A stretch of DNA of 42,042 nt. Source: Acinetobacter sp. UBA801. Its GTDB lineage: Bacteria > Pseudomonadota > Gammaproteobacteria > Pseudomonadales > Moraxellaceae. The stretch is from the NCBI GenBank assembly GCA_002296655.1, contig DBIN01000019.1, forward strand, positions 106,328-148,369. Direction: 5' to 3'. The notes under the pieces are model-generated. The model was not told the origin of the DNA, did no database searches, and saw only the letters and a list, made by a program, of their open reading frames with translations. The position numbers were made by a program, and so were the translations under genes. This document shows positions 28,668 through 37,558 of the stretch, piece by piece; within the stretch, counting starts at the first letter, position 1; every line of letters begins with the position of its first letter.

Positions 28668-28898
28668 ATATAGCCCCTTGCTTTGATTGAGTTTTTTAGG
28701 AGCGAGATGATAACTCAGCCCCTGCGAACCGATTTGCCTAATTTAACCTTGAGAGTATCGACTCTCTGTGCATTTCAGTCAACGTAATTACAGTGATGAC
28801 GCCATTTCGCTACGAAATGATCTATCGCGTTTGTGCGAGTCAAGACACGGCTTAATGTAAAAATGAGCCAGTTTAAACCTAAAAATCGCCTTGAGTAT

Positions 28899-28916
28899 TT
28901 AGTATTGAAATACTAA
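28899..28916. promoter_or_regulatory. Perfect palindrome, possible operator
   Basis: TTAGTATTGAAATACTAA is an 8+2+8 perfect inverted repeat, a size and symmetry typical of a dimeric regulator site. No bound protein is suggested by the sequence alone. Confidence 0.4.
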
Positions 28917-28945
28917 TCAAATCGTATGATGAAGATATGACATCA

Positions 28946-28963
28946 AAAATATATGTATATTTT
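28946..28963. promoter_or_regulatory. Perfect A+T-rich palindrome
   Basis: AAAATATATGTATATTTT is an 8+2+8 perfect inverted repeat, 47 bp after the preceding palindrome. Being purely A+T-rich it is more likely to arise by chance than its neighbours. Confidence 0.3.
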
Positions 28964-28986
28964 ATTATAAATTAACCAGTTGAGGG

Positions 28987-29002
28987 TTCGACTTAAGTCG
29001 AA
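28987..29002. promoter_or_regulatory. Perfect 16-bp palindrome, possible operator
   Basis: TTCGACTTAAGTCGAA is an uninterrupted perfect palindrome of mixed base composition, 41 bp after the previous one and 482 bp before the orphan kinase ATG. Confidence 0.42.
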
Positions 29003-29321
29003 TGTTTGATAAATAACCGATGAAAATGATGGGTGGATATATTTAGTCTATTTATTTTATATGTTTATCAATATGTTGCTTAGGTTTTTTTCAGTGTGAT
29101 GCAATGTAAATTCTTGTATAGAAGTTGAGATTGTCTTCAAAAAAGGAATGGAAATTTACATTTAAAAAGTCTGATTTAGATTTTAACAGTTTAGATCTAT
29201 TTTTAAGGGCTAAATTTTACAAAAATCGGCGTATTTTATTTGGTGGTTTGAAGCACAGTTTGATCCCTCTGAAAGCATGGTTCATCGTGATCTCAACTCT
29301 TATTCATGCATAGATGAAAAA

Positions 29322-29383
29322 ACAAGCTCGAAAGAAGAGGTGCCGATTTGTGGCACAGTTTTTTAATGGGTTTGAAAGCTTGT
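29322..29383 (+). terminator. Terminator-like structure with no recognised gene upstream
   Basis: An inner stem GTGCC / GGCAC (29340-29356) is followed by AGTTTTTT, and the whole is enclosed by a second inverted repeat ACAAGCT (29322-29328) / AGCTTGT (29377-29383). It is oriented to stop plus-strand transcripts coming from the gene-poor interval. Confidence 0.5.
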
Positions 29384-29483
29384 ATTTTGTGTTAAAGTTT
29401 GTAGGTTAACTCTGAATTCAATGGACGAGTTTTGCAGAGAAAATAATTCATAAGGCAGCACACTTTAAATTAACGAGGCAAAA

Positions 29484-30752
29484 ATGAAAATACAGTTGCT
29501 GGAAATTGGTCCTGAAACGGAGCAACTCAGTGCTTGCACACTCTCGTTATTATTGGGTGTACATACGCCAAGTAACCAAATTGATGGTTTTTTGAAGTTT
29601 GCCCGTCAAATGCTGCAAGTCGATCATGCCATTTTAACTTTTAAAAATGAGCCCTATTTCTGGTATTCCACCAATCAAGTTTTTAAAGCTTTTCATACCA
29701 ATCCAACTGCACAGTTAGACGCTTTCTTTCAAGGTCAGCAACTGATTGAACATCAACATTCGCAATATGCGAAGTTTGTGAAGCATATTGCAAGTTTGGG
29801 GATAGAAGCCGCGCGTGTAATTGCGCTGGATTTACTCAAGACTGATGGTGAGTCGATTGGACAGTTGCTGCTATTTGATCATCGTGAAGAAGCGTTTAGT
29901 TTAGGTGCTGTGCCGACAGTGGCGGAGTTTGCTGCAGGTTTGGTACGTTATATTGAATTAAAAGTTGATTATACTGACTTAAAAGAACTGTATGAACAGC
30001 AGTCTGCATTGAATTTTAGTAAAACCAAGTTTTTCCAGATTATTGCGCATGATTTGCGTGCGCCATTTCATGGCTTATTGGGTTTTTCCGAGGTTTTGGC
30101 GCAAGAGCGCGAAACTTTGGATGATTCTAGTATTCAAAATATAGCCGACTATTTATTCGATACAGCACAATCGACTTATAACTTGTTAGAAAGTTTATTG
30201 AATTGGGCAATGGCAGAGGGTGGACGCTTTGTTTATCACCCTATTAATTTTGAGTTAAAGCAATCGACTAAAATTGTTTGTAATGTTTTGAAAAGTTTGG
30301 CAATTAAGAAAAATATTGAACTCATTGATCAAGTTGAAGAAGGTATTAAAGTCTATGCCGACATCAATATGATTACCTCGGTGATTCAAAACTTGGTCTC
30401 GAATGCGCTGAAATTTACCTTTACCGATGGTACAGGCAAAGTCATTTTACGTGCAGAGCAAACAGAAACCAGTGTAGATATTTATATCCAAGACACAGGT
30501 TTAGGCATGACTGCAGAACAACTTGAAACGCTGTTCGAGCCTAAACTTACTGTTAGTTTTAAAGGCACTGCAGGTGAAAAGGGCATCGGTTTAGGTTTGG
30601 TGTTGTGCAAGCGTTTTGTCGATTTGAACCACGGGCAAATTGTCGTGGAATCGAAAGAAGGTGTGGGAACGACTTTTAAAGTTAGTTTGCCGATTGCGAC
30701 CAGTAGCCATCAAGTGTTAAGTAAAGAAGCGTTATTGTCTGAGAAAACTTAA
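29484..30752 (+). CDS. Orphan soluble sensor histidine kinase
   Basis: A 422-residue protein without membrane helices. Residues about 15-160 look like a divergent GAF-type sensor domain (LKFARQMLQVDHAILTF, LGIEAARVIALDLL, SIGQLLLFDH). A short coiled linker leads to a HisKA domain with phospho-acceptor H189 in IIAHDLRAPFHGLLGFSE. The ATPase domain has N307 (NLVSNALKF), the DTGLGM box at 337-342 and KGIGLGL at about 366-372. All kinase boxes are present, so it should be active. No response regulator is next to it, and its input is unknown. A GAGG ribosome site precedes the ATG. It is convergent with the efflux operon. Confidence 0.9.
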   Translation: MKIQLLEIGPETEQLSACTLSLLLGVHTPSNQIDGFLKFARQMLQVDHAILTFKNEPYFWYSTNQVFKAFHTNPTAQLDAFFQGQQLIEHQHSQYAKFVKHIASLGIEAARVIALDLLKTDGESIGQLLLFDHREEAFSLGAVPTVAEFAAGLVRYIELKVDYTDLKELYEQQSALNFSKTKFFQIIAHDLRAPFHGLLGFSEVLAQERETLDDSSIQNIADYLFDTAQSTYNLLESLLNWAMAEGGRFVYHPINFELKQSTKIVCNVLKSLAIKKNIELIDQVEEGIKVYADINMITSVIQNLVSNALKFTFTDGTGKVILRAEQTETSVDIYIQDTGLGMTAEQLETLFEPKLTVSFKGTAGEKGIGLGLVLCKRFVDLNHGQIVVESKEGVGTTFKVSLPIATSSHQVLSKEALLSEKT

Positions 30753-30779
30753 TTTTTAACGTTTATATGCACAGTAAGC

Positions 30780-30833
30780 AAAAGCCTGTCGATGTTTAAA
30801 TCGAGATTTAAAATCATCCACAGACTTTTGTAT
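30780..30833. terminator. Long imperfect hairpin between convergent genes
   Basis: Arms AAAAG-CTGT-GATG-TTTAAAT and ATTTAAA-CATC-ACAG-CTTTT, with single mismatches and a two-base bulge, enclose a CGAG loop between the kinase stop and the outer-membrane-factor stop. The T tails are short, so termination is likely but not certain. Confidence 0.5.
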
Positions 30834-30860
30834 CACGATCAATTTGGATCAACTCTTGTA

Positions 30861-32297
30861 TTATTGAATGTTTTGAATTGGACTGCCACCCAACGCTTGC
30901 AATAAAGTCACATAGGCATTGTATTGATTTTGCTTGGTCTGCAATAAACTTAAACGCGCATTACGCGTAGTTTCCTGTGCATCTAGCAGGTTTTTTAAGG
31001 CAATCGCACCATGCCGATAACGCACCTCGGTTAAGCGTTCAGTTTTTTCTGCCAGTGCTAAATTGCGGCTTTGCAGTGCGACTTGTTGATTCAGCGCGGT
31101 TCGTGCCGACAGTGCATTTTCGACATCAGCAAAGGCCTTATATAAAGTCTGTCGATATTGCACAATGGCTTTTTCATATTCCAAAGCATTTACTTTTAAA
31201 TCACGCTGCATGTCATTCCATTGCAAAAATGGCAGGGTTAAACCAGCACCTAAAGTGGCAATCGGATTTTTTAGGGCATCACTTAAAGAGGTGTGAGCAC
31301 CTGTACCGACACCTGTACTGAGTGTGCCTGTAAGACTGATAGATGGATAATAACTGGCTCGATTGGCATCTTTATTGGCTAAGGCTTTGCGTAAACGTAA
31401 CTCAGCTGCGCGCAAATCGGGACGACGTGATAGTAATTCTGCAGGTAAGCCTGCAGTAATGTTGGGTAGACGAACAGCGGCTAAACTCTGTGGTTCATTG
31501 ATATTCAACATTTGCATAGGTTGATGCAGTAAAACTGCCAAGGCGGTACGCGTTTCAACTTTTTGCTGTGCAATTTGGCTTAAAGTCGATTTTTGACTTT
31601 GTAGAGCTTGCTCGGCTTGGTTTAAATCCAGCCCTGAAACTGCACCTGTGCGATATTGTGCATTGACCAATTGATAAGTTTTTTGCGTACTGGCAAGGTT
31701 TTGTTGTGCAACAACATAGCGTTCATTTAAATATCCTAATTGCCAATATAAATTGGCAGTGGTCGCAATCAGGCTTTGTGCGGTAGCTTGTAAGTCTTGT
31801 TCGGTGGCTAAGGCTTCCCAACGTGCAGCTTCAGTCTGATTGGCAAGTTTACCGAATAAGTCCAATTCATAGCTTAGTCCAGGATAATTCAGCGAAATCC
31901 CGCGTGCTGCATCACCGTTGCCCTCTAAACTAAATTGATGCCCTGTAGAAATACCTGCATTGCCAATCCGGACACCTTGCTGACTTTGGCTTTGTTTGGC
32001 TTGTAATCTAGCTTGTTGCAAATTTAGTCCTGCAACCGCGAGGTCGCTGTTACGCGCCAAGACTTGTTCAATCAATTGATTTAAAGCAGCATCGTGAAAG
32101 AGTGTCCACCAACGGTCTGTATTTAGTTGCGCAAGCACTTGCTGGCTTTTTTGCTGATGGTCAAACTGTTGTGGAATATCTACAGCAGGTGCCTGATAAG
32201 GCGTTTTGACTACGGCTGCACAACCCACCAAGCTGCTGCCAAGAAAAAGTGCAATGACAAGTTGGCTGAATTGTCGTGACTTCTGGTTAAATCGCAT
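30861..32297 (-). CDS. Outer-membrane efflux lipoprotein (NodT/OprM-type, TolC family)
   Basis: The outer-membrane channel of the tripartite pump encoded with macA and macB. Three ATG codons are in series at the start; AAGGA gives best spacing to the third, so I begin there. The signal peptide ends in a lipobox LVGC (Cys about residue 26), so the protein is lipid-anchored, as for OprM/NodT members and unlike E. coli TolC. Two TolC-type repeats are seen, with features such as SYELDLFGKLANQTEAARWEA, ELLSRRPDLRAAELRLRKA and YRHGAIALKNLLDAQ. It starts about 20 bp after macB, clearly in the same transcript. Confidence 0.92.
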   Translation of the reverse strand: MRFNQKSRQFSQLVIALFLGSSLVGCAAVVKTPYQAPAVDIPQQFDHQQKSQQVLAQLNTDRWWTLFHDAALNQLIEQVLARNSDLAVAGLNLQQARLQAKQSQSQQGVRIGNAGISTGHQFSLEGNGDAARGISLNYPGLSYELDLFGKLANQTEAARWEALATEQDLQATAQSLIATTANLYWQLGYLNERYVVAQQNLASTQKTYQLVNAQYRTGAVSGLDLNQAEQALQSQKSTLSQIAQQKVETRTALAVLLHQPMQMLNINEPQSLAAVRLPNITAGLPAELLSRRPDLRAAELRLRKALANKDANRASYYPSISLTGTLSTGVGTGAHTSLSDALKNPIATLGAGLTLPFLQWNDMQRDLKVNALEYEKAIVQYRQTLYKAFADVENALSARTALNQQVALQSRNLALAEKTERLTEVRYRHGAIALKNLLDAQETTRNARLSLLQTKQNQYNAYVTLLQALGGSPIQNIQ

Positions 32298-32319
32298 CAT
32301 CATTCCTTACTCTAATTGC

Positions 32320-34293
32320 TTATTCTCTAGATAGCGCATCGACAGGGTTCAGTTGGGCAGCATTACGTGCAGGGATAAAACCGAACACAATCCCAATCAG
32401 GCTTGAACAGACAAAAGCGGCTACAATCGAGGTGGTGGAGTACGCCATTTCAAAGGTTCCGCCTGCCACATGGTTAATCAACTGACCAATTCCGAGTGCG
32501 AGCAAGACGCCAAGTACACCGCCTAAAATACACACCAAAATGGCTTCAATTAAAAATTGCTGCAAAATATCGCTTTGTCGTGCGCCGACTGCCATGCGTA
32601 CCCCAATTTCTTGGGTGCGTTCTGTGACAGAGACCAACATGATGTTCATGACCCCAATTCCACCGACCACCAGTGAAATCACTGCAATAGCTGAAACCAG
32701 TAAAGTCATCGTGGCGGTAGTTTGTTGGATGGTTTCGCGGATACTGTCGGCGTTTTGAGTAAATACATCCTGCGCACCATGACGCTGTACCAACAAGCTC
32801 AGAATGGCATTTTCTGCTGCAGCACTTGGGTATTCATCTTTGACTCGTACAATAATGCTGCGCACATGGCTTTGACCGAGCATGCGGCTCATTACTGTAG
32901 AGTAAGGCAAATACACATTTAAGCTGTCGGCATTGCCCATCATGCTTTTTTGTTCTTCGACCACGCCAATAATACGGCTGGGCACACTGCCTAATAAAAT
33001 CACTTGCCCAACTGGGTTGCTGCCATCACTAAAGAATGTATTTTTGGTGTTGTGATCAATCACCACATCTTGCGCTTGTTCCAATACACTGTGTTTGTCA
33101 AAAGGCTGACCCGACTGAAAGTTCATGCCGCGTACATAGAAAAAGTCTTCACTCACACCATTGACTGTAGCAGACGCTTCGGTGTCTTTAAAACGTATTG
33201 TGACGTTGCTATTGACCGATGGGCTGACGCCATCCACATAAGGCTGTTCTGCCAAAGCATCGGCATCGGCAGGAATCAGGGTTTTAAGCTGCGATGAGCG
33301 CGAGGTATCGCCAAAACCACGCCCCTGAAATACGGTGATGGTATTGGTACCTAAACTGCTGATGTTCTCTAAAATTTGTTTCTGTGAACCATTGCCGAGT
33401 GCCACAACAGATACAACTGAAGCGATCCCGATAATAATCCCGAGCATGGTTAAAAAGGTACGCATGCGATGCGCATTCATTGCCAGTAGCGCCATGCGGA
33501 ACGCTTCACCTAAACGATCAAATACAGAACGCCAAGCTGAAGTTCTTTTTTGTGGCGGATGTTGCAAGGTTTGTTGTGCAATAGCATCTTGATCGGCAGG
33601 TGTGTTGGGCTGATCAGAAATAATAAGACCATCACTGATTTCAATAATCCGTGTGGCATTTTTAGCGACATTATGGTCATGTGTGACCAAGATGATGGTG
33701 TGACCTTTAGCATTCAGCTCACGTAAAATCCGCATCACTTCAATACCGCTATTCTTGTCGAGTGCGCCTGTGGGTTCATCGGCAAGAATCACATCACCAC
33801 CATTCATCAAGGCACGTGCAATCGATACACGTTGTTGTTGTCCACCTGAAAGCTGACTTGGGCGGTTTTGAGTTTTATCGCCTAGACCTAAGTCACTGAG
33901 CAACGCAGTTGCGCGAGCTTGTCGTTCTTCAACATCGGCACCTGCATAAATTGCAGGCACTTCGACATTGCCCGCAGCGCTTAAATCGCCTAATAAGTGA
34001 TAGCGCTGGAAAATAAAACCAAAATATTCACGACGCAGCTGTGCCAGTTCATCGGCTTCGAGTTGTCGGGTTTCACGTCCTTTGACTTTATAGCTGCCAG
34101 TGGTGGGTTGATCCAGACAGCCCAAAATATTCATGAGGGTGGATTTTCCCGAACCCGACTGACCCACAATGGCAACCAATTCACCTGGGTAAATCTTCAG
34201 GTCAATGCCTTTGAGAATCTGTACTGTAGATTCACCCGCAGGGAATTCACGGGTCAGATTGGTGACCTCTAACAGAGGTTGAGACTGACTCAT
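32320..34293 (-). CDS. macB: MacB-type ABC transporter, ATPase and permease
   Basis: Energising component of a MacAB-type tripartite exporter (macrolides, toxins or outer-membrane-associated substrates in known cases). The 657-residue protein has an N-terminal ATPase with Walker A GQSGSGKS (44-51), signature LSGGQ (148-152) and Walker B VILADEP (168-174). A first membrane helix at about 275-300, a large periplasmic domain and three C-terminal helices of the FtsX type (with [25 protein letters not shown]) follow. Length is normal for MacB. It starts 1 bp after the macA stop, so translation is probably coupled. Confidence 0.95.
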   Translation of the reverse strand: MSQSQPLLEVTNLTREFPAGESTVQILKGIDLKIYPGELVAIVGQSGSGKSTLMNILGCLDQPTTGSYKVKGRETRQLEADELAQLRREYFGFIFQRYHLLGDLSAAGNVEVPAIYAGADVEERQARATALLSDLGLGDKTQNRPSQLSGGQQQRVSIARALMNGGDVILADEPTGALDKNSGIEVMRILRELNAKGHTIILVTHDHNVAKNATRIIEISDGLIISDQPNTPADQDAIAQQTLQHPPQKRTSAWRSVFDRLGEAFRMALLAMNAHRMRTFLTMLGIIIGIASVVSVVALGNGSQKQILENISSLGTNTITVFQGRGFGDTSRSSQLKTLIPADADALAEQPYVDGVSPSVNSNVTIRFKDTEASATVNGVSEDFFYVRGMNFQSGQPFDKHSVLEQAQDVVIDHNTKNTFFSDGSNPVGQVILLGSVPSRIIGVVEEQKSMMGNADSLNVYLPYSTVMSRMLGQSHVRSIIVRVKDEYPSAAAENAILSLLVQRHGAQDVFTQNADSIRETIQQTTATMTLLVSAIAVISLVVGGIGVMNIMLVSVTERTQEIGVRMAVGARQSDILQQFLIEAILVCILGGVLGVLLALGIGQLINHVAGGTFEMAYSTTSIVAAFVCSSLIGIVFGFIPARNAAQLNPVDALSRE

Positions 34294-34294
34294 C

Positions 34295-35629
34295 TTACAT
34301 TCTCACTGATGGGCCAACACGACCACCACGCTTCGCCGCATCGTTTGAGGTATCAGAACCATCGGCAATAATGACTTGATCGCCCAGTTTTAGGCCGCGA
34401 ATGACTTGTACCGTTGCACGGTTGTTTAAGCCAAGCAATACCGATTGTGGTCGAGCTGAGCCATCGGCTTGTAGCACGCGTACCATGCCTAAAGAGGCTT
34501 TACCCTGATCAACCAAGGCTTTTTCATTGGCTGTCAATTCCAAACGGGCAGGGCGTTTGGCCGAACTGGCATCGGTATTGTCGCGTTCAGTACGTGCGTT
34601 GCTGTCTGAATTATTGCTGTTGCTACGACTGCGTGAACGGTTTGCACCTTGCACTGCAGCAGCAGGAATGGTCAGTACATTGCGTGCCTCTGCCAAAACA
34701 ATGGACACTTGTGCGGTCATATTGATGCGTAGCTTGCCGTCTTCATTTGGTACGTCAAATAAAGCGTTGTAGTACACGGCAGAACTTGAAGATGATGAGG
34801 TGTTGTTATTGCTTTCGGTATTGATGGATTTGGGTGCAGGTTCTACCTGACGTAAAGTAGCGTAATGTTTTTTCTCGCTGTTGCCTAAGGTGGTGAAATA
34901 AACTGTTTGTCCTTCTTCGACCTTCATCACATCTGCTTCAGAAATTTCTGCTTTCACGGTCATGGTGTCAAGTTTAGCTAATTTAACAATCGTGGGTGCG
35001 CTTTGATTGGCGTTCACGGTTTGACCTTCTTCGGTCACAATTGCGACGACAGTGCCATCCATTGGGGCAAGAATACGGGTATAACCTAAATTTTCTTTAG
35101 ATGTGTCTAAAGTTAGGCGTGACTGTTCAATTTGAGCGTTAATGGCAGCAATTTCTGCTTGTGAAGTTTTATAGTTGGCTAAGGCAGTTTCAAGTTCGGC
35201 ACGCGAGGTCGCATCTTGCGCATACATGGCTTGTTGGCGCTGATATTCTGCTGCGACTTTGGCGAGATTGGCTTGTCGAACCGCCAATTGTGCCTGTTGG
35301 TTTTTAATACTGGCCTGCGCTGTTTTAAACTCATTTTCCTGTCGTACAGAGTCAATTTGGGCAATCAACTGTCCCTGTTTGACCTGATCGCCTAACTGAA
35401 CATACATTTTTTTGACTTGACCCGAAACCTGCGCGCCAACACTGACCATTTTGGTGGCTTCAAGCACGCCTGTTGCCAAAACCGCACTTTCAATATCTCC
35501 ACGGCTTACTTCGGCAGTAATGTATTGTGGTTGTTCTTGTTTTGGTTTCAAAAAATACCAAGCGGCAAATGCCAGCATCAGCGCAATGAGAATTCCCACA
35601 ATAAGTTTGGTCGATTTTATTTTTGGCAT
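34295..35629 (-). CDS. macA: MacA-type periplasmic adaptor (membrane fusion protein)
   Basis: Links MacB to the outer-membrane channel. The 444-residue protein has an N-terminal membrane anchor (about 9-27), a lipoyl half-motif ([22 protein letters not shown]), a helical hairpin (about 95-180), the second lipoyl half ([22 protein letters not shown]), a beta-barrel and a membrane-proximal domain. It is about 70 residues longer than E. coli MacA. The excess lies in two low-complexity stretches, Asn/Ser-rich at about 270-283 and Arg/Ser/Asn/Asp-rich at about 329-360, absent from typical members. It is the first gene of the macA-macB-channel operon. Confidence 0.93.
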   Translation of the reverse strand: MPKIKSTKLIVGILIALMLAFAAWYFLKPKQEQPQYITAEVSRGDIESAVLATGVLEATKMVSVGAQVSGQVKKMYVQLGDQVKQGQLIAQIDSVRQENEFKTAQASIKNQQAQLAVRQANLAKVAAEYQRQQAMYAQDATSRAELETALANYKTSQAEIAAINAQIEQSRLTLDTSKENLGYTRILAPMDGTVVAIVTEEGQTVNANQSAPTIVKLAKLDTMTVKAEISEADVMKVEEGQTVYFTTLGNSEKKHYATLRQVEPAPKSINTESNNNTSSSSSSAVYYNALFDVPNEDGKLRINMTAQVSIVLAEARNVLTIPAAAVQGANRSRSRSNSNNSDSNARTERDNTDASSAKRPARLELTANEKALVDQGKASLGMVRVLQADGSARPQSVLLGLNNRATVQVIRGLKLGDQVIIADGSDTSNDAAKRGGRVGPSVRM

Positions 35630-36043
35630 GAGTCAAAAAACAGAAAAAATAAATTAAAAAGGATTATAGAAGTGAAAGAAGGATAAATCGTGAATTTTTT
35701 AAAGAAATTGCAAATGAGAATTATTCATTATTGGTTTGATCTTGATTTAATCCAATCTGAAAGGGGTATTGTATACATCAAAAAAGTGAAAATAGCATCT
35801 AGTCATGCGGTAAGGTGTTTTATTTCATCTCTATGATAATTTTATGAATTTTTATAATAAATGCTGAAAAATACGACTATAGTCTAAGTTGATTAAAAAA
35901 CCTTATTTTCTATATGGATTTAAATATCAAAAGCAGCTAGTATTTAATTCCATAAAATAATTATGGATTTAATCATTAGGATAATACGGCATCGGGACGA
36001 TGTAATAAAACACAATTTTATCAAAAAAACTGAGGGGTACATC
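35630..36043. other. Divergent macA/bacteriohemerythrin intergenic region
   Basis: About 410 bp of A+T-rich DNA holding the promoters of macA (minus) and the hemerythrin gene (plus). The only site I can point to is a Fur-box-like sequence near 35710. An in-frame extension of the hemerythrin ORF runs back to 35963 but is not part of the family fold. Confidence 0.45.
35709..35727. promoter_or_regulatory. Weak Fur-box-like site
   Basis: GCAAATGAGAATTATTCAT matches 12 of 19 positions of the classical Fur consensus, with the left TGATAAT half nearly intact. It is 80 bp upstream of the macA start on the minus strand. A match at this level occurs by chance in A+T-rich DNA, so it is only suggestive. 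Confidence 0.3.
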
Positions 36044-36493
36044 ATGGAGTGGAGTGAGAAATTTAATATCGGAATTGATATGATTGATAATCAACATCGA
36101 CAAATTCTGGACTATATTAATGCGCTGGATAAAATTCGTGCGACAGGTGCGCGGGAGCAAATCAAAGAAGTTTTGGATGATTTGATTGACTATACTCAAT
36201 CGCATTTTAGCTTTGAAGAAAATTTGCTGGCACAGGTCAATTATCAATACTTACCATCGCATCGTGGTATTCACGAACTCTTTGTGAAGCGTTTGAATGA
36301 TTGCCGTCAGCGTTTTGCCAATGGCGAATCGGTAGAGCATGATTTGTATCGTTTGTTGTCTAAATGGTTGATTAACCATATTCAGCATGATGATCAGGAT
36401 TATGTCGATGCAGTACGCGACAATATGCTGCATTATTTACGTTCGCAGGAACAGAAAAAAGGCAAAAGTTGGTTTGCGCGATGGTTTCGTTAA
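36044..36493 (+). CDS. Bacteriohemerythrin
   Basis: A 149-residue oxygen-binding di-iron protein of the hemerythrin family. The start is the ATG at 36044, preceded by GAGGGG; the frame extends 27 residues further upstream without family similarity. All expected iron ligands can be placed: H18 (DNQHRQIL), H54 and E58 (HFSFEEN), H73 and H77 (HRGIHELF), H112 and D117 (NHIQHDDQDY). There is no signal peptide or extra domain, so it is a single-domain cytoplasmic protein. Roles proposed for such proteins are oxygen storage, delivery or sensing; which applies here is not known. It is convergent with holA, 21 bp apart, with no clear terminator between. Confidence 0.92.
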   Translation: MEWSEKFNIGIDMIDNQHRQILDYINALDKIRATGAREQIKEVLDDLIDYTQSHFSFEENLLAQVNYQYLPSHRGIHELFVKRLNDCRQRFANGESVEHDLYRLLSKWLINHIQHDDQDYVDAVRDNMLHYLRSQEQKKGKSWFARWFR

Positions 36494-36514
36494 ATATTTG
36501 AGAGAGGATCTTTT

Positions 36515-37540
36515 TCAAAGATTTCTGATTAAGTCTACTGAGTGGGGTGGTTGGGTAACAAACAGCGTTTTACCACAGAGTTCTGTAATGGCTTGTAGCA
36601 CCAGATGTTCAGGGTTTTCCTTGGACATCCCTTTAATAGAGGCATCGATACGCAATAACAGAGTAGGCCATTGCAAGAAACTATTTGGATTTAAACGTCG
36701 CAAAGCTTGCTGGTAAACACTGACTTTGTTTTTCCAAATACCCAGTTGCAAAGCATTTTGTGGTTGTTCAAATAACTGCATCAGCAGGCGCATTTCTTTG
36801 CTGATGCTCCACAAAATTAAACTCATAGCTTCACCCGAAGCTATGAGGTATTGAAAAACTTTCATGGCTTGCGCCAGATTTCCCGCCAGTAAAGCATCAT
36901 TTAAATCGTAAGTGCTATAACGCGATTGATCTTGTAAGCAGGCATATAGATGTTCAATCTGAATCTGTTGAACTTCAGGAAAGGTGTCACTAACCCGCAT
37001 CAAACTGTTTTTGGCAGCCAAAAGGTTGTGCTCATGATGTTGTTCCAGCCATTGCCACGCATCATGACCCAATTGAATGCCTAGCTTTTCTGCTTCTAAA
37101 GCTAAAATCTGTTGACGATCTTTAGGGTAGTTTGCCGTGAGTGCAACATTGACCCCATTGGCATCAATCAACTGAAAAAAACTAGATTTTAGGCTATTGC
37201 TATCTTGTTTTGGCATCACCACCAACAGCAAGTTTTGTTCATTGTGCTGAATATAACTTTTCAGTTGTTTGAGTGTGCTGGCATCGGGTTTGATATTGCC
37301 GTGTACTTCAACCGCCAATTGGCTTGAAAACAGTGACAAACTGTTCAAAGCATTGAATACATTTTTCCAGTCGCTCACGCTATTTAAGTCATAACGCTGG
37401 CGTTCAATCTCTTGTTTTTGCCAACTGGCACGAAAAGTATCGAGCAAGTTCTGTTCGAGTAGAGGTTCTTGACCATGCAAAATCCATGCACCACGTGCTT
37501 CATCGACACGTTTGAGAGCTTGTAGATAGTCAAGTTTCAT
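36515..37540 (-). CDS. holA: DNA polymerase III subunit delta
   Basis: The clamp-loader subunit that opens the beta sliding clamp. The 341-residue protein has the HolA features: N-terminal ARGAWILHGQEPLLEQNLLDTFR, the LSLFSSQLAVEV segment of the clamp-binding region, LLLVVMPKQDSNSLKSSF, and the C-terminal helical domain with YDLNDALLAGN and the ALRRLNPNSFLQWPTLLLRIDASIKG stretch. Length equals the E. coli protein (343). It follows lptE by 18 bp, as in the leuS-lptE-holA order conserved in gammaproteobacteria. Confidence 0.94.
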   Translation of the reverse strand: MKLDYLQALKRVDEARGAWILHGQEPLLEQNLLDTFRASWQKQEIERQRYDLNSVSDWKNVFNALNSLSLFSSQLAVEVHGNIKPDASTLKQLKSYIQHNEQNLLLVVMPKQDSNSLKSSFFQLIDANGVNVALTANYPKDRQQILALEAEKLGIQLGHDAWQWLEQHHEHNLLAAKNSLMRVSDTFPEVQQIQIEHLYACLQDQSRYSTYDLNDALLAGNLAQAMKVFQYLIASGEAMSLILWSISKEMRLLMQLFEQPQNALQLGIWKNKVSVYQQALRRLNPNSFLQWPTLLLRIDASIKGMSKENPEHLVLQAITELCGKTLFVTQPPHSVDLIRNL

Positions 37541-37558
37541 AAAAAAGCACTCAGAAGC

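Larger units (their letters stand above)
28668..29483. other. Gene-poor 816-bp interval rich in palindromes
   Basis: Located between the divergent icd and orphan kinase genes, so it holds both promoters. I find no convincing protein gene. It contains hairpins GAGAGT-ATCG-ACTCTC (28751-28766) and CATTTCG-CTA-CGAAATG (28803-28819) in the icd leader side, three perfect palindromes between 28899 and 29002, and a terminator-like hairpin near 29340. A small RNA or an unannotated short gene could lie here. Confidence 0.5.

Noticed and set aside
29125..29313. 62-codon open frame upstream of the orphan kinase
   Set aside because: It begins with TTG, has no ribosome site, and its Lys/Phe/Leu-rich product looks like translated A+T-rich spacer. 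It is kept only as background to the orphan-terminator finding.
35963..36043. Longer start for the hemerythrin gene
   Set aside because: The 27 extra residues are unlike any hemerythrin, while the downstream ATG has a GAGGGG site and the family N terminus MEWSEKF.
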